NCBI GenBank assembly: GCA_002353225.1
Contig: DEJF01000057.1
Span: 70,765-104,300 of the forward strand
Reading direction: 5' to 3'
Length of the DNA stretch: 33,536 bases
From: Prevotella sp. UBA2755
Lineage (GTDB): Bacteria; Bacteroidota; Bacteroidia; Bacteroidales; Bacteroidaceae
Under the pieces are notes generated by a model. The model was not told where the DNA came from, searched no databases, and was given only the letters and a program-made list of their open reading frames with translations. Position numbers and translations under genes: made by a program. Positions 6,451 through 14,061 of the stretch are shown piece by piece. The first letter of the stretch is position 1; each line of letters begins with the position of its first letter.

Positions 6451-7473
6451 TTACCTCTGAACACGACCGTTAGCATTACCACCGGCAAGGCTCTCCACCT
6501 CGTCAACAGATACCAGATTGAAGTCACCGTTGATGGTGTGCTTCAGAGCAGAAGCAGCAACAGCAAATTCCAAAGCCTCTCCTTGTGTGGACTTTGTCAG
6601 CAGACCATGAATCAGACCACCAGAGAAAGAGTCACCACCACCTACACGGTCGATAATCGGATTAATCTCATAACGCTTAGACTGATAGAACTCCTTACCA
6701 TCGTAAATCAGAGCCTTCCAACCGTTGAATGTAGCAGAGAAAGACTCACGCAATGTAGATACCACGTACTTGAAGCCAAACTCCTCTTTCATCTGTTTGA
6801 AGATCTTCTCGTAACCAGAAGCGTCAGTAACGCCACCCTCTACGTCAGCATCGGGCTTGAAGCCAAGACAGAGTTCTGCATCCTCCTCGTTACCTATACA
6901 TACGTCAACATACTTCATCAAGGGGCGCATGATAGAGATTGCCTTCTCTGAGGTCCACAACTTCTTACGGAAGTTCAGGTCTACAGAAACGGTAACCCCA
7001 TGACGCTTAGCAGCCTCACATGCCAACTTGGTCAGTTCGGCAGCCTTGTCAGAGATTGCAGGAGTAATGCCGCTCCAGTGGAACCACTGTGCACCTTCCA
7101 TAATCTTATCGAAATCAAAGTCTGAAGGAACAGCCTCAGCAATAGCGGAATGAGCACGGTCGTAAATCACCTTCGAGGGACGCATAGAAGCACCTGTCTC
7201 TGCATAATACAGTCCCACGCGGTCACCACCACGTGCAATGAACTCTGTATTCACACCATAACGACGCATAGCATTCACAGCGATCTGACCAATCTCATGC
7301 TTAGGAAGTTTTGATACAAAATAAGCCTCATGACCATAGTTAGCCACAGAGATTGCTACATTAGCCTCACCACCACCAGGGATGATGCGGAATGACTCAC
7401 TCTGAATGAAACGGTCGTTACCGTTTGGGGAAAGGCGGAGCATAATCTCACCTAAGGTTACAATTTTTGCCAT
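6451..7473 (-). CDS. kdgK: 2-keto-3-deoxygluconate kinase (PfkB family)
   Basis: A 340-residue sugar kinase of the PfkB/ribokinase family that phosphorylates KDG to KDPG with ATP. The N-terminal sugar-binding motif IIPGGGEANVAISVANYG (about residues 30-47) and the C-terminal signature with the catalytic base Asp281 in DRVGGGDSFSGG are both intact. The assignment to KDG, rather than fructose or ribose, rests on the adjacent KDPG aldolase and on uxaA across the divergent spacer; the family signature alone would not decide it. It is the first gene of the minus-strand operon and has a good promoter at 7515-7546. Cytoplasmic. Confidence 0.93.
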   Translation of the reverse strand: MAKIVTLGEIMLRLSPNGNDRFIQSESFRIIPGGGEANVAISVANYGHEAYFVSKLPKHEIGQIAVNAMRRYGVNTEFIARGGDRVGLYYAETGASMRPSKVIYDRAHSAIAEAVPSDFDFDKIMEGAQWFHWSGITPAISDKAAELTKLACEAAKRHGVTVSVDLNFRKKLWTSEKAISIMRPLMKYVDVCIGNEEDAELCLGFKPDADVEGGVTDASGYEKIFKQMKEEFGFKYVVSTLRESFSATFNGWKALIYDGKEFYQSKRYEINPIIDRVGGGDSFSGGLIHGLLTKSTQGEALEFAVAASALKHTINGDFNLVSVDEVESLAGGNANGRVQR

Positions 7474-7514
7474 TTGTTTTAGTATTAATTAAATAATTAT
7501 GTCTTTTCAGTTGG

Positions 7515-7546
7515 CAAAGATAGCACAAAATGTCCAAATACCAAAA
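7515..7546 (-). promoter_or_regulatory. Promoter of kdgK-eda operon
   Basis: On the minus strand TATCTTTG (7522-7515) is an exact TAnnTTTG element and TTTTGG (7546-7541) provides the upstream box, 18 bases away. The leader to the kdgK ATG would be roughly 35-40 bases. Confidence 0.7.
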
Positions 7547-7578
7547 TAATCAGCAAAAATATTCCCAAATAATTCCGT

Positions 7579-7603
7579 AAACGTTTTTTTTTCTTTATCT
7601 TTG
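7579..7603 (+). promoter_or_regulatory. Promoter and LacI-type operator core for the regulator gene
   Basis: TATCTTTG at 7596-7603 is an exact -7 type element for the plus-strand regulator gene starting at 7625. Immediately upstream, AAACGTTT at 7579-7586 is a perfect palindrome with the central CG typical of LacI-family operators, placed between the two promoter boxes. Autoregulation by the adjacent LacI-type protein is a reasonable inference, not shown. Confidence 0.5.
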
Positions 7604-7624
7604 CATTCAAATTAACTGAAGACT

Positions 7625-8695
7625 ATGGATACTGGTAAAATCAGAATCAAAGATATAGCAAAGAGGGCTGGTGTTAGTGTCGGAACAGTAGACCGTGTGC
7701 TGCACAAACGCCCGAATGTGTCAAAGAGCGCATTAGAGAAGGTGGAAAAGGCTTTGAAGGAGATGGACTACAAGCCTAACATGTATGCCTCCGCACTCGC
7801 CTATAACAAATCATACACCTTTTATTGTATTATCCCCAAACATGAGTCGGAGGCTTATTGGGAAGAGGTGGAGGAAGGTGTGATTGCCGCCTGTGACCGT
7901 CGTCGTGACTTCCGTATCAGCCAGAAGATGATGTACTATAACCGATTCTCTGCAGAGACATTCTCTAAAGTCACCAACGAGTGTCTCAAACAAAAGCCTG
8001 ACGGAGTTATTATTGTCCCATCGAAACTCGATGTCACCCGTAAATTCACGGACCTGCTGCACGAAATGCAGATTCCCTTCATCTTACTCGACTCTTACAT
8101 GCCCGACCTGAAACCATTGTCATTCTTCGGACAGGACTCTTTCTCCAGTGGTTTTTTCGCGGCCCGCATGTTGATGATGCTGGCTCCCCACGAGACAGAG
8201 ATTATGCTGATGAAGCAGATGCGCAATGGCAATGTCGCCTCCAAACAACAGGAGAATCGTGAGACGGGATTCCGCCACTATATGCACGACCACTTCCCTG
8301 AAGTAGTTATCAATGAGGTTAACCTCTCTTTGGATGAGAAGCGTGAGAACTATGACGCTATCCTGGACGACTTCTTCAGCAAACACCCCCATACCCATCA
8401 TTGTATCACTTTCAACTCGAAAGCACATATTGTGGGAGAATACTTGCTACGCAGTAACCGTCGAAACATCCAGATAATGGGTTACGACATGGTACCTAAG
8501 AATGCAGAGTGCGTACGACAAGGGAGCATCTCTTTCCTCATAGCCCAACATGGTTATATGCAAGGCTACTCTTGTATTGAGTCTCTCTTTAACGCCATCG
8601 TACTGAAGAAAGAGGTGGAGCCTGTCAACTACATGCCTATCGAACTGCTTACCAAGGAGAACATCGACTTCTATCGTCGTAAGAATATCGGATAA
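7625..8695 (+). CDS. LacI-family transcriptional regulator
   Basis: A 356-residue regulator. Residues about 6-30 form the LacI-type helix-turn-helix (IKDIAKRAGVSVGTVDRVLH) and the hinge helix region follows, with RPNVSKSALEKVEKAL and a YKPNMYASAL segment. From about residue 65 to the end it is a periplasmic-binding-protein-like sugar sensor domain. The TVDRVLHKR form, with Asp where E. coli LacI proteins have Ser, is the Bacteroidetes-typical variant as I recall. It sits 22 bases before uxaA, same strand, and diverges from kdgK-eda, so the likely inducer is a hexuronate intermediate such as KDG or altronate. That ligand is inferred from context alone. Confidence 0.9.
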   Translation: MDTGKIRIKDIAKRAGVSVGTVDRVLHKRPNVSKSALEKVEKALKEMDYKPNMYASALAYNKSYTFYCIIPKHESEAYWEEVEEGVIAACDRRRDFRISQKMMYYNRFSAETFSKVTNECLKQKPDGVIIVPSKLDVTRKFTDLLHEMQIPFILLDSYMPDLKPLSFFGQDSFSSGFFAARMLMMLAPHETEIMLMKQMRNGNVASKQQENRETGFRHYMHDHFPEVVINEVNLSLDEKRENYDAILDDFFSKHPHTHHCITFNSKAHIVGEYLLRSNRRNIQIMGYDMVPKNAECVRQGSISFLIAQHGYMQGYSCIESLFNAIVLKKEVEPVNYMPIELLTKENIDFYRRKNIG

Positions 8696-8717
8696 AACTA
8701 CTTAAACAAATACAATT

Positions 8718-10214
8718 ATGGAACTGAAGACCTACTTGAAAATTAATCCCGCCGACTCTGTCGTGGTATGCCTGCAACCCAAGAAGAAGGGTGACATCCT
8801 TGACATTGACGGAAAGCAAATCACAGTTAATCAGGACACACCCGCTGGACACAAAGTTTTAATTAAAGATGTCAAAGAGGGTGACGACATCATTAAATAC
8901 GGCTATCCTATAGGACATGCCCGTCAGGACATGAAGGCTGGTGACTGGGTGAACGAGAACAACCTCAAGACCAACTTGAGCGGAACTCTAGAGTACACAT
9001 ACCAACCAGTAAACCAGGAACTTAACATAAAAGATGACAAGCGCACCTTTAAGGGATATATTCGTAAAAATGGGGACGTAGGGGTACGCAATGAGATATG
9101 GATTGTACCCACTGTCGGCTGTGTCAACGGCATCGCTGAGCGACTGGCTCACCAGTTGAGTATGGAGACCAAGGAAGAGGGTATTGACGCCATCTGGACC
9201 TGGCATCATAATTTCGGATGCTCTCAACTCTCTGGAGACCATGAGAACACCCGTAAGATCCTGCGCGACATCTGCCTGCACCCCAATGCCGGTGGTGTCC
9301 TCGTACTGGGATTAGGTTGTGAGAACAACCAGCCTGACCAGTTTATGGAGATGTTAGGTAACTACGACAAGGACCGCATCCGTCTGCTCGTAACCCAGAA
9401 AGTTGAGGGTGACGAGGTAGAGGCTGGTATGCAGATACTGAGAGAACTCTATGCTATCGCTAAAGAAGATAAGCGTGTAGATGTCCCTGTCTCTAAACTG
9501 CGTGTTGGTCTGAAATGTGGCGGCTCTGACGGTTTCAGCGGCATTACTGCCAATCCACTGGTAGGTGAGTTCAGCGACTGGCTGGTAGCGCAAGGTGGTA
9601 CAAGTGTACTGACAGAGGTACCAGAGATGTTTGGTGCTGAGACCATTCTGATGAACCGCTGTAAAACAACGGAATTGTTCGACCAGACCGTATCGATGAT
9701 TAACAACTTCAAGGAGTATTTCCTTTCCCATGGTGAACCTGTAGGTGAAAACCCAAGTCCTGGCAATAAAGCAGGTGGCATCTCTACCTTGGAGGACAAG
9801 GCATTAGGTTGCACTCAGAAATGTGGAAAGGCTCCTGTAAGTGGTGTCATGGAATATGGTGACCGTTTACAGCATGACGGACTTAACCTGCTGTCTGCTC
9901 CTGGTAACGACCTTGTAGCCGCTACGGCACTTGCCTCCTGCGGTTGTCATCTGGTACTCTTTACCACAGGACGTGGTACACCATTTGGCACTTTCGTTCC
10001 TACAATGAAAATTGCCACGAACCCCACCCTCGCTAAGAACAAGCCTCACTGGGTAGACTTCTCCGCTGGACAGTTGATAGAAGGGCGCAGCATGCAGGAA
10101 ATTGTTCCTGAGTTTATTGACAAGGTGCTTGCTGTGGCAAGTGGTGAGCATGCCCGCAACGAGGAGAACGGCTATCGAGAAATCTCTATCTTCAAGAACG
10201 GTGTTACATTGTAA
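8718..10214 (+). CDS. uxaA: Altronate dehydratase
   Basis: A 498-residue enzyme of the UxaA family that dehydrates D-altronate to 2-keto-3-deoxygluconate, an iron-dependent step in galacturonate breakdown. The N-terminal SAF domain (about 1-95) is followed by the large UxaA domain beginning with the segment FKGYIRKNGDVGVRNEIWIV. Conserved metal-site and active-site segments are visible: HHNFGCSQLSGDHENT, LGLGCENNQPDQF, LKCGGSDGFSGITANP and CTQKCGKAPVSGV. In E. coli UxaA the two regions are likewise one chain, so length and order are normal. Its product feeds KdgK and Eda encoded divergently. UxaC and UxaB, needed to make altronate from galacturonate, are not in this window. Confidence 0.95.
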   Translation: MELKTYLKINPADSVVVCLQPKKKGDILDIDGKQITVNQDTPAGHKVLIKDVKEGDDIIKYGYPIGHARQDMKAGDWVNENNLKTNLSGTLEYTYQPVNQELNIKDDKRTFKGYIRKNGDVGVRNEIWIVPTVGCVNGIAERLAHQLSMETKEEGIDAIWTWHHNFGCSQLSGDHENTRKILRDICLHPNAGGVLVLGLGCENNQPDQFMEMLGNYDKDRIRLLVTQKVEGDEVEAGMQILRELYAIAKEDKRVDVPVSKLRVGLKCGGSDGFSGITANPLVGEFSDWLVAQGGTSVLTEVPEMFGAETILMNRCKTTELFDQTVSMINNFKEYFLSHGEPVGENPSPGNKAGGISTLEDKALGCTQKCGKAPVSGVMEYGDRLQHDGLNLLSAPGNDLVAATALASCGCHLVLFTTGRGTPFGTFVPTMKIATNPTLAKNKPHWVDFSAGQLIEGRSMQEIVPEFIDKVLAVASGEHARNEENGYREISIFKNGVTL

Positions 10215-10235
10215 TCAACAAATAAGAGTTTAAAA

Positions 10236-11510
10236 TTGAGAAAAGGAATCGTCGCATTATCACCGCTTCTGGTGTTTATAGTACTCTATTTAGTCACGAG
10301 CATTGTCGCTCGTGACTTTTACAAAGTACCTATCACCGTTGCCTTTATGGTGGCAAGCATCTATGCTGTCATCATCTCCGGAGGCATCCCCTTACGGAAG
10401 CGCATCGACATCTACAGCCGTGGTGCCGGCACATCGCAGATGATGCTGATGATCTGGATCTTTATATTGGCTGGTGCTTTTGCCAATACGGCAAAGACCA
10501 TGGGGGCTATCAATGCTACTGTCAATCTAACCCTCACCTTATTACCTGCCAACATGTTACTTGCAGGACTGTTTATCGCCGCCTGCTTTATCTCTATCTC
10601 CATTGGCACCAGTGTGGGTACTATCGTGGCACTTACTCCTATCGCTGCAGGTATTGCCAGTCATACGGGAATGGAACTGCCAATGATTGTAGCGATTGTC
10701 GTAGGGGGCTCTTTTTTTGGTGACAACCTCTCGTTTATCTCCGATACGACGATTGTAGCGACCTCTACACAAGAATGCCGCCTCAGCGATAAATTCCGCG
10801 TCAACTCCTTCATCGTCATGCCTGTTGCCATCATTATGCTGATTGTCTATTTATTCATGGGCATTCAAACCCAACTGTCACATCAGGTTGAGGAGGTAGA
10901 GTACCTAAAGGTGATTCCCTACTTAGTCGTTCTCATTACGGCAATCCTCGGTATGAACGTGATGGCAGTCCTCACCCTTGGCATGTTACTCTCCGGCATC
11001 ATTGGACTCTGTTATGGAGCCTTTGACATCTATGGTTGGATGAAAGCAATGGGCGACGGCATTCTTAGCATGGGTGAATTGATTATCATCACGATTATGG
11101 CTGGCGGGCTGTTGGAACTTATCAAGCATAACGGTGGTATTGATTTCATTATCCAACGCATGACTCGCCATATCAATAGTAAGCGCGGAGCAGAATTATC
11201 GATTGCCTTACTGGTATCGCTGGTGAATATCTGCACAGCAAATAATACCGTGGCTATCCTGACTGTAGGAGGCATCGCCAAGAAGATTGGTGACCGATTT
11301 GGGGTTGACAACCGCAAGTGTGCCTCGATTCTCGACACGTTCTCTTGTATGATGCAGGGTATCATTCCTTATGGTGCCCAATTGTTGATGGCTGGCGGTC
11401 TTGCCGCCATCAACCCCATCAGTGTCGTGCCATACCTCTACTATCCTTTCCTATTAGGCATCATGTCTTTACTTGCCATCCTTTTACGTTACCCTAAAAA
11501 ATACTCATAA
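10236..11510 (+). CDS. NhaC-family Na+/H+ antiporter-like transporter
   Basis: A 424-residue polytopic membrane protein with about 11-12 hydrophobic segments. It matches the NhaC family, which includes Na+/H+ antiporters and malate/lactate exchangers: the SISIGTSVGTIVALTPIAAGI segment, GGSFFGDNLSFISDTTIVATSTQ, and near the end NTVAILTVGGIAKKIGDRFG and CMMQGIIPYGAQLL. The start is TTG at 10236 (21 bases after the uxaA stop), because the uxaA stop is in the same frame and the next ATG would delete the first membrane segment. The gene lies where a uronate importer might be expected, so an organic-acid or sodium-coupled role linked to uronate catabolism is possible. The following gene overlaps it by one base (TAATG). 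Confidence 0.87.
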   Translation: MRKGIVALSPLLVFIVLYLVTSIVARDFYKVPITVAFMVASIYAVIISGGIPLRKRIDIYSRGAGTSQMMLMIWIFILAGAFANTAKTMGAINATVNLTLTLLPANMLLAGLFIAACFISISIGTSVGTIVALTPIAAGIASHTGMELPMIVAIVVGGSFFGDNLSFISDTTIVATSTQECRLSDKFRVNSFIVMPVAIIMLIVYLFMGIQTQLSHQVEEVEYLKVIPYLVVLITAILGMNVMAVLTLGMLLSGIIGLCYGAFDIYGWMKAMGDGILSMGELIIITIMAGGLLELIKHNGGIDFIIQRMTRHINSKRGAELSIALLVSLVNICTANNTVAILTVGGIAKKIGDRFGVDNRKCASILDTFSCMMQGIIPYGAQLLMAGGLAAINPISVVPYLYYPFLLGIMSLLAILLRYPKKYS

Positions 11511-12310
11511 TGGATATCATACAACGCAACTTTCTCAGACTGTTGAAATGCGGTGCCTTCGGGCAACGGGAGCAGATGGAACCCATGTCGACGTGGAAAT
11601 GGAAACGGCTCTACCAACTCTCCCAGATGAATGATGTTACACCATGGGTCTACGATGGTATCGTTGCCTGCAAAGACGATTTCTTCCTACAGATACCAGC
11701 GTCACAAATAGCATTATGGAAAGAAAGTGCTATGCAGGCGGATACCGAGATCGTCAAGGACGAGGAGCAACGGCTTACCAATCCACTGCTGAACCACAAA
11801 CTGCAACAACTCACTGAGAAAGAGGGTGACACCCCTACCCTTGAATTACTTTATAATATCATACGATTGGCACGCTATATCCTCACACAAGGAATCAACA
11901 TGCGCCATTTGCTGGAGTTAGGTATCTACCTGCGAACTACCAAGGACCAGATCAACTACGAACAGTTGACCTCATGGATTAAGAAGTTGCGGATGACAAA
12001 AATAACACGCTTAGAGGCAGCATTGCTCATTCATTTCTTTGACTTCAAGGAAGACGAGATCCCCTTTACGAGGGTAAAGGCAAACAAGGACACTGTCCGT
12101 ATTGCAGACGATATCCTTAACACCAGTAGTGAGCAGGTTGCCGACTGGTATTTTACACAGGGAAAAAATGTATTTGTCAGCACAACAAATTCAAGTGCTA
12201 TGATGTGGCATGTGCGCCATTCCGCAAAGTATATGAGTTACTACCCGAGCGAGGCTATCACCAACTTTTTCGCCAATTTCGCCCATTCTCTCTCACATAT
12301 TGAGGAATAA
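11510..12310 (+). CDS. Uncharacterised protein, distantly nucleotidyltransferase-like
   Basis: This 266-residue soluble protein shares its first ATG with the last base of the antiporter stop (TAATG) and so belongs to the uxaA operon. The N-terminal pattern FLRLLKCGAFGQ...W.RLYQLSQMNDVTPWVYDGI, and a later MRHLLELGIYLR, resemble the flanking helices of the uncharacterised nucleotidyltransferase family NTP_transf_5. The GS-type catalytic core with its paired aspartates, expected between those segments, is missing: residues 100-125 are only a helical stretch. If the relationship is real, this is a catalytically dead derivative. I do not assign a function. It ends one base before the convergent GH25 gene. 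Confidence 0.75.
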   Translation: MDIIQRNFLRLLKCGAFGQREQMEPMSTWKWKRLYQLSQMNDVTPWVYDGIVACKDDFFLQIPASQIALWKESAMQADTEIVKDEEQRLTNPLLNHKLQQLTEKEGDTPTLELLYNIIRLARYILTQGINMRHLLELGIYLRTTKDQINYEQLTSWIKKLRMTKITRLEAALLIHFFDFKEDEIPFTRVKANKDTVRIADDILNTSSEQVADWYFTQGKNVFVSTTNSSAMMWHVRHSAKYMSYYPSEAITNFFANFAHSLSHIEE

Positions 12311-12311
12311 A

Positions 12312-13019
12312 TTAATGATGTCTGAAACGCAACTCACGCAACTTATGCCGCCCCATTAGCCGACTCTTATCCACATAACCACTAACACCTGTCAATTTGC
12401 CCTTACCAGTATACTGCCATGCAATTATGTCACGCTCATCATCAAGTACTGGCTCTTCGTCCGTATACATAGCAATCATCAGTTTATAGTCGTTTAACTT
12501 GCCCAGCAGGTACTTATTATAGAAATTACGATAGGTATACACCAATGGTTTCTGACGATAGGCTTCCTCTACCAAATCCAGAAACTTCAACAATGAGTCG
12601 CAGAAAGCCTCCACCGGCAGACCGCCCATCGACTCCACATCAATCATTGGTATCAGGTCTTGCTCACCAGGTAAGCACTGGCGCTTGAAATTCTCTAACT
12701 GGATTCTCTGATCGACTCTCGGACGATAGAAATGATAACTGCCTACCTTCAACCCATAGCGATGGGCAAGATTGATGTTTCGTTCAAACATCTCGTCAAT
12801 CCTGTCACCACCTTCCGTCGCCTTCAGGTAGACATACGCCATCTTTGTGTTATCACCTACTGTTTCCCAAAACACATTCCCTTGATAGTGGCTCATATCT
12901 ATACCATGTACATGTGAGCAAGTGTCCTCACACTGCACGTCATACCCGACATATTCCTGGGCTACGGTATTGAGTGTCCCTAACATAATATATAATGTAT
13001 ATAGAATCGTACGTTTCAT
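12312..13019 (-). CDS. Secreted GH25 muramidase (lysozyme family)
   Basis: A 235-residue glycoside hydrolase family 25 protein, expected to cut the MurNAc-GlcNAc bond of peptidoglycan outside the cytoplasm. A signal peptide covers about residues 1-20 (ends NTVAQ). The GH25 active-site residues are in place: Asp41 in HGIDMSHYQG, and Asp127 and Glu129 in PMIDVES. The family strands AYVYLKATEGG and GSYHFYRP are also clear, and the tail ends with the typical IAWQYTGKGKLTGVSG strand. The length fits a single-domain enzyme with no extra cell-wall-binding repeats. It is a lone gene with its own promoter (13042-13073). It could act in cell-wall remodelling or against competitors; the sequence does not say which. 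Confidence 0.92.
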   Translation of the reverse strand: MKRTILYTLYIMLGTLNTVAQEYVGYDVQCEDTCSHVHGIDMSHYQGNVFWETVGDNTKMAYVYLKATEGGDRIDEMFERNINLAHRYGLKVGSYHFYRPRVDQRIQLENFKRQCLPGEQDLIPMIDVESMGGLPVEAFCDSLLKFLDLVEEAYRQKPLVYTYRNFYNKYLLGKLNDYKLMIAMYTDEEPVLDDERDIIAWQYTGKGKLTGVSGYVDKSRLMGRHKLRELRFRHH

Positions 13020-13041
13020 TGCTTATTTTGTTTTGCTCGTG

Positions 13042-13073
13042 CAAAATTACAAATAAGTAAGAAGAAAACAAAA
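13042..13073 (-). promoter_or_regulatory. Promoter of the GH25 gene
   Basis: On the minus strand TAATTTTG (13049-13042) is an exact -7 type element and TTTTG (13073-13069) is the upstream box, with a 19-base spacer. Together they form one of the clearest promoters in the window. Confidence 0.7.
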
Positions 13074-13096
13074 TAATATATTGTTTTTCTGAAACA

Positions 13097-13876
13097 TTAT
13101 CCCATGACGACATCGAGTACCATCATCAGCACGAAGCCTATAGCAAAACCAATGGTACTGAGGTTTGAGTGATTACCAGAAGATGCTTCTGGAATAAGTT
13201 CCTCGACTACCACATAGAACATTGCTCCTGCCGCAAAGGCTAACATATAGGGCAGAACGGGAGTTAATAAAGAGGCAAGCAAAATGACAGCCAAACCTCC
13301 AACAGGTTCGACGGCACCACTAAGACTGCCTATCAGGAAAGAACGCCAACGAGAATTACCTTCTGCCCTCATTGGCATGGAAATGATGGCACCCTCGGGT
13401 ATGTTCTGAACAGCAATACCAATCGATACTGCTATTGCTGAAGCCAATGACAAATTGGCTGCACCTTGTTCTGCTCCTGCGAAGACAACACCTACAGCCA
13501 TACCCTCTGGTAGATTATGGATAGTAACTGCTAAGGCAAGCATCGCTGTACGTGATAATCGGGAACGAGGACCTTCGGGCGTATCAGTACCGATGTGCAG
13601 GTGGGGCGTCAGTTCATCGAGTATTAGCAAAAAGCCCATACCCAATAGAAATCCTATGGTTGCCGGCAATACCGACCAAGCACCTTTAGACTCCTCCATT
13701 TCCATGGCAGGGATGAGTAACGACCAGACAGATGCTGCCACCATCACTCCCGACGCAAAGCCCAACAATGTTTTCTGTACTCGCACCGGCATCTCGTCTT
13801 TCATAAAGAACACGAATGCAGACCCAAATACAGTACCCACTAAGGGAATCAGTAGTCCTAATACGATAGTCACCAT
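13097..13876 (-). CDS. ZIP-family metal transporter
   Basis: A 259-residue inner-membrane transporter of the ZIP family, which moves zinc and other divalent metals into the cytoplasm. About eight hydrophobic segments are visible. The metal-binding helices are intact: HNLPEGMAVG with His120 and Glu124 in helix IV, and QNIPEGAIISMP with Asn158 and Glu161 in helix V. The loop around residues 86-104 contains two histidines (LTPHLHIG) as in other ZIP cytoplasmic loops. Length and topology match ZupT/GufA-type bacterial members. The exact metal cannot be told from sequence. The -7 element lies only eight bases upstream of the ATG, so the mRNA is probably leaderless or nearly so. Confidence 0.9.
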   Translation of the reverse strand: MVTIVLGLLIPLVGTVFGSAFVFFMKDEMPVRVQKTLLGFASGVMVAASVWSLLIPAMEMEESKGAWSVLPATIGFLLGMGFLLILDELTPHLHIGTDTPEGPRSRLSRTAMLALAVTIHNLPEGMAVGVVFAGAEQGAANLSLASAIAVSIGIAVQNIPEGAIISMPMRAEGNSRWRSFLIGSLSGAVEPVGGLAVILLASLLTPVLPYMLAFAAGAMFYVVVEELIPEASSGNHSNLSTIGFAIGFVLMMVLDVVMG

Positions 13877-13883
13877 GTCAGTG

Positions 13884-13891
13884 CAAAGGTA
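13884..13891 (-). promoter_or_regulatory. Promoter -7 element of the ZIP gene
   Basis: TACCTTTG on the minus strand ends only seven bases before the ATG at 13876. A transcript starting at the usual distance would have a leader of about 0-3 bases. Confidence 0.55.
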
Positions 13892-14033
13892 TAAAGAATA
13901 TTCGAGAAATTACTCTCCGCCTATGATTTTTTATAAAAACGACAAGTTCGGTGTCTTTCTGCACATATCAATCATCTTTTCACTATGGAAACAGTTTTAT
14001 GTCATAAAAATCGTTTATCAATAAAAAATAATG

Positions 14034-14041
14034 TACTTTTG
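14034..14041 (+). promoter_or_regulatory. Promoter -7 element of the C11 peptidase gene
   Basis: TACTTTTG is an exact TAnnTTTG match 20 bases before the ATG at 14062. A clear upstream box was not found; TTTA near 14013-14016 is the nearest candidate. Confidence 0.5.
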
Positions 14042-14061
14042 CAACATCAATATAAATAACA

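Noticed and set aside
13455..14024. A 189-codon plus-strand ORF
   Set aside because: Mostly antisense to the ZIP transporter and its promoter; ends in AT-rich spacer without similarity to any family.
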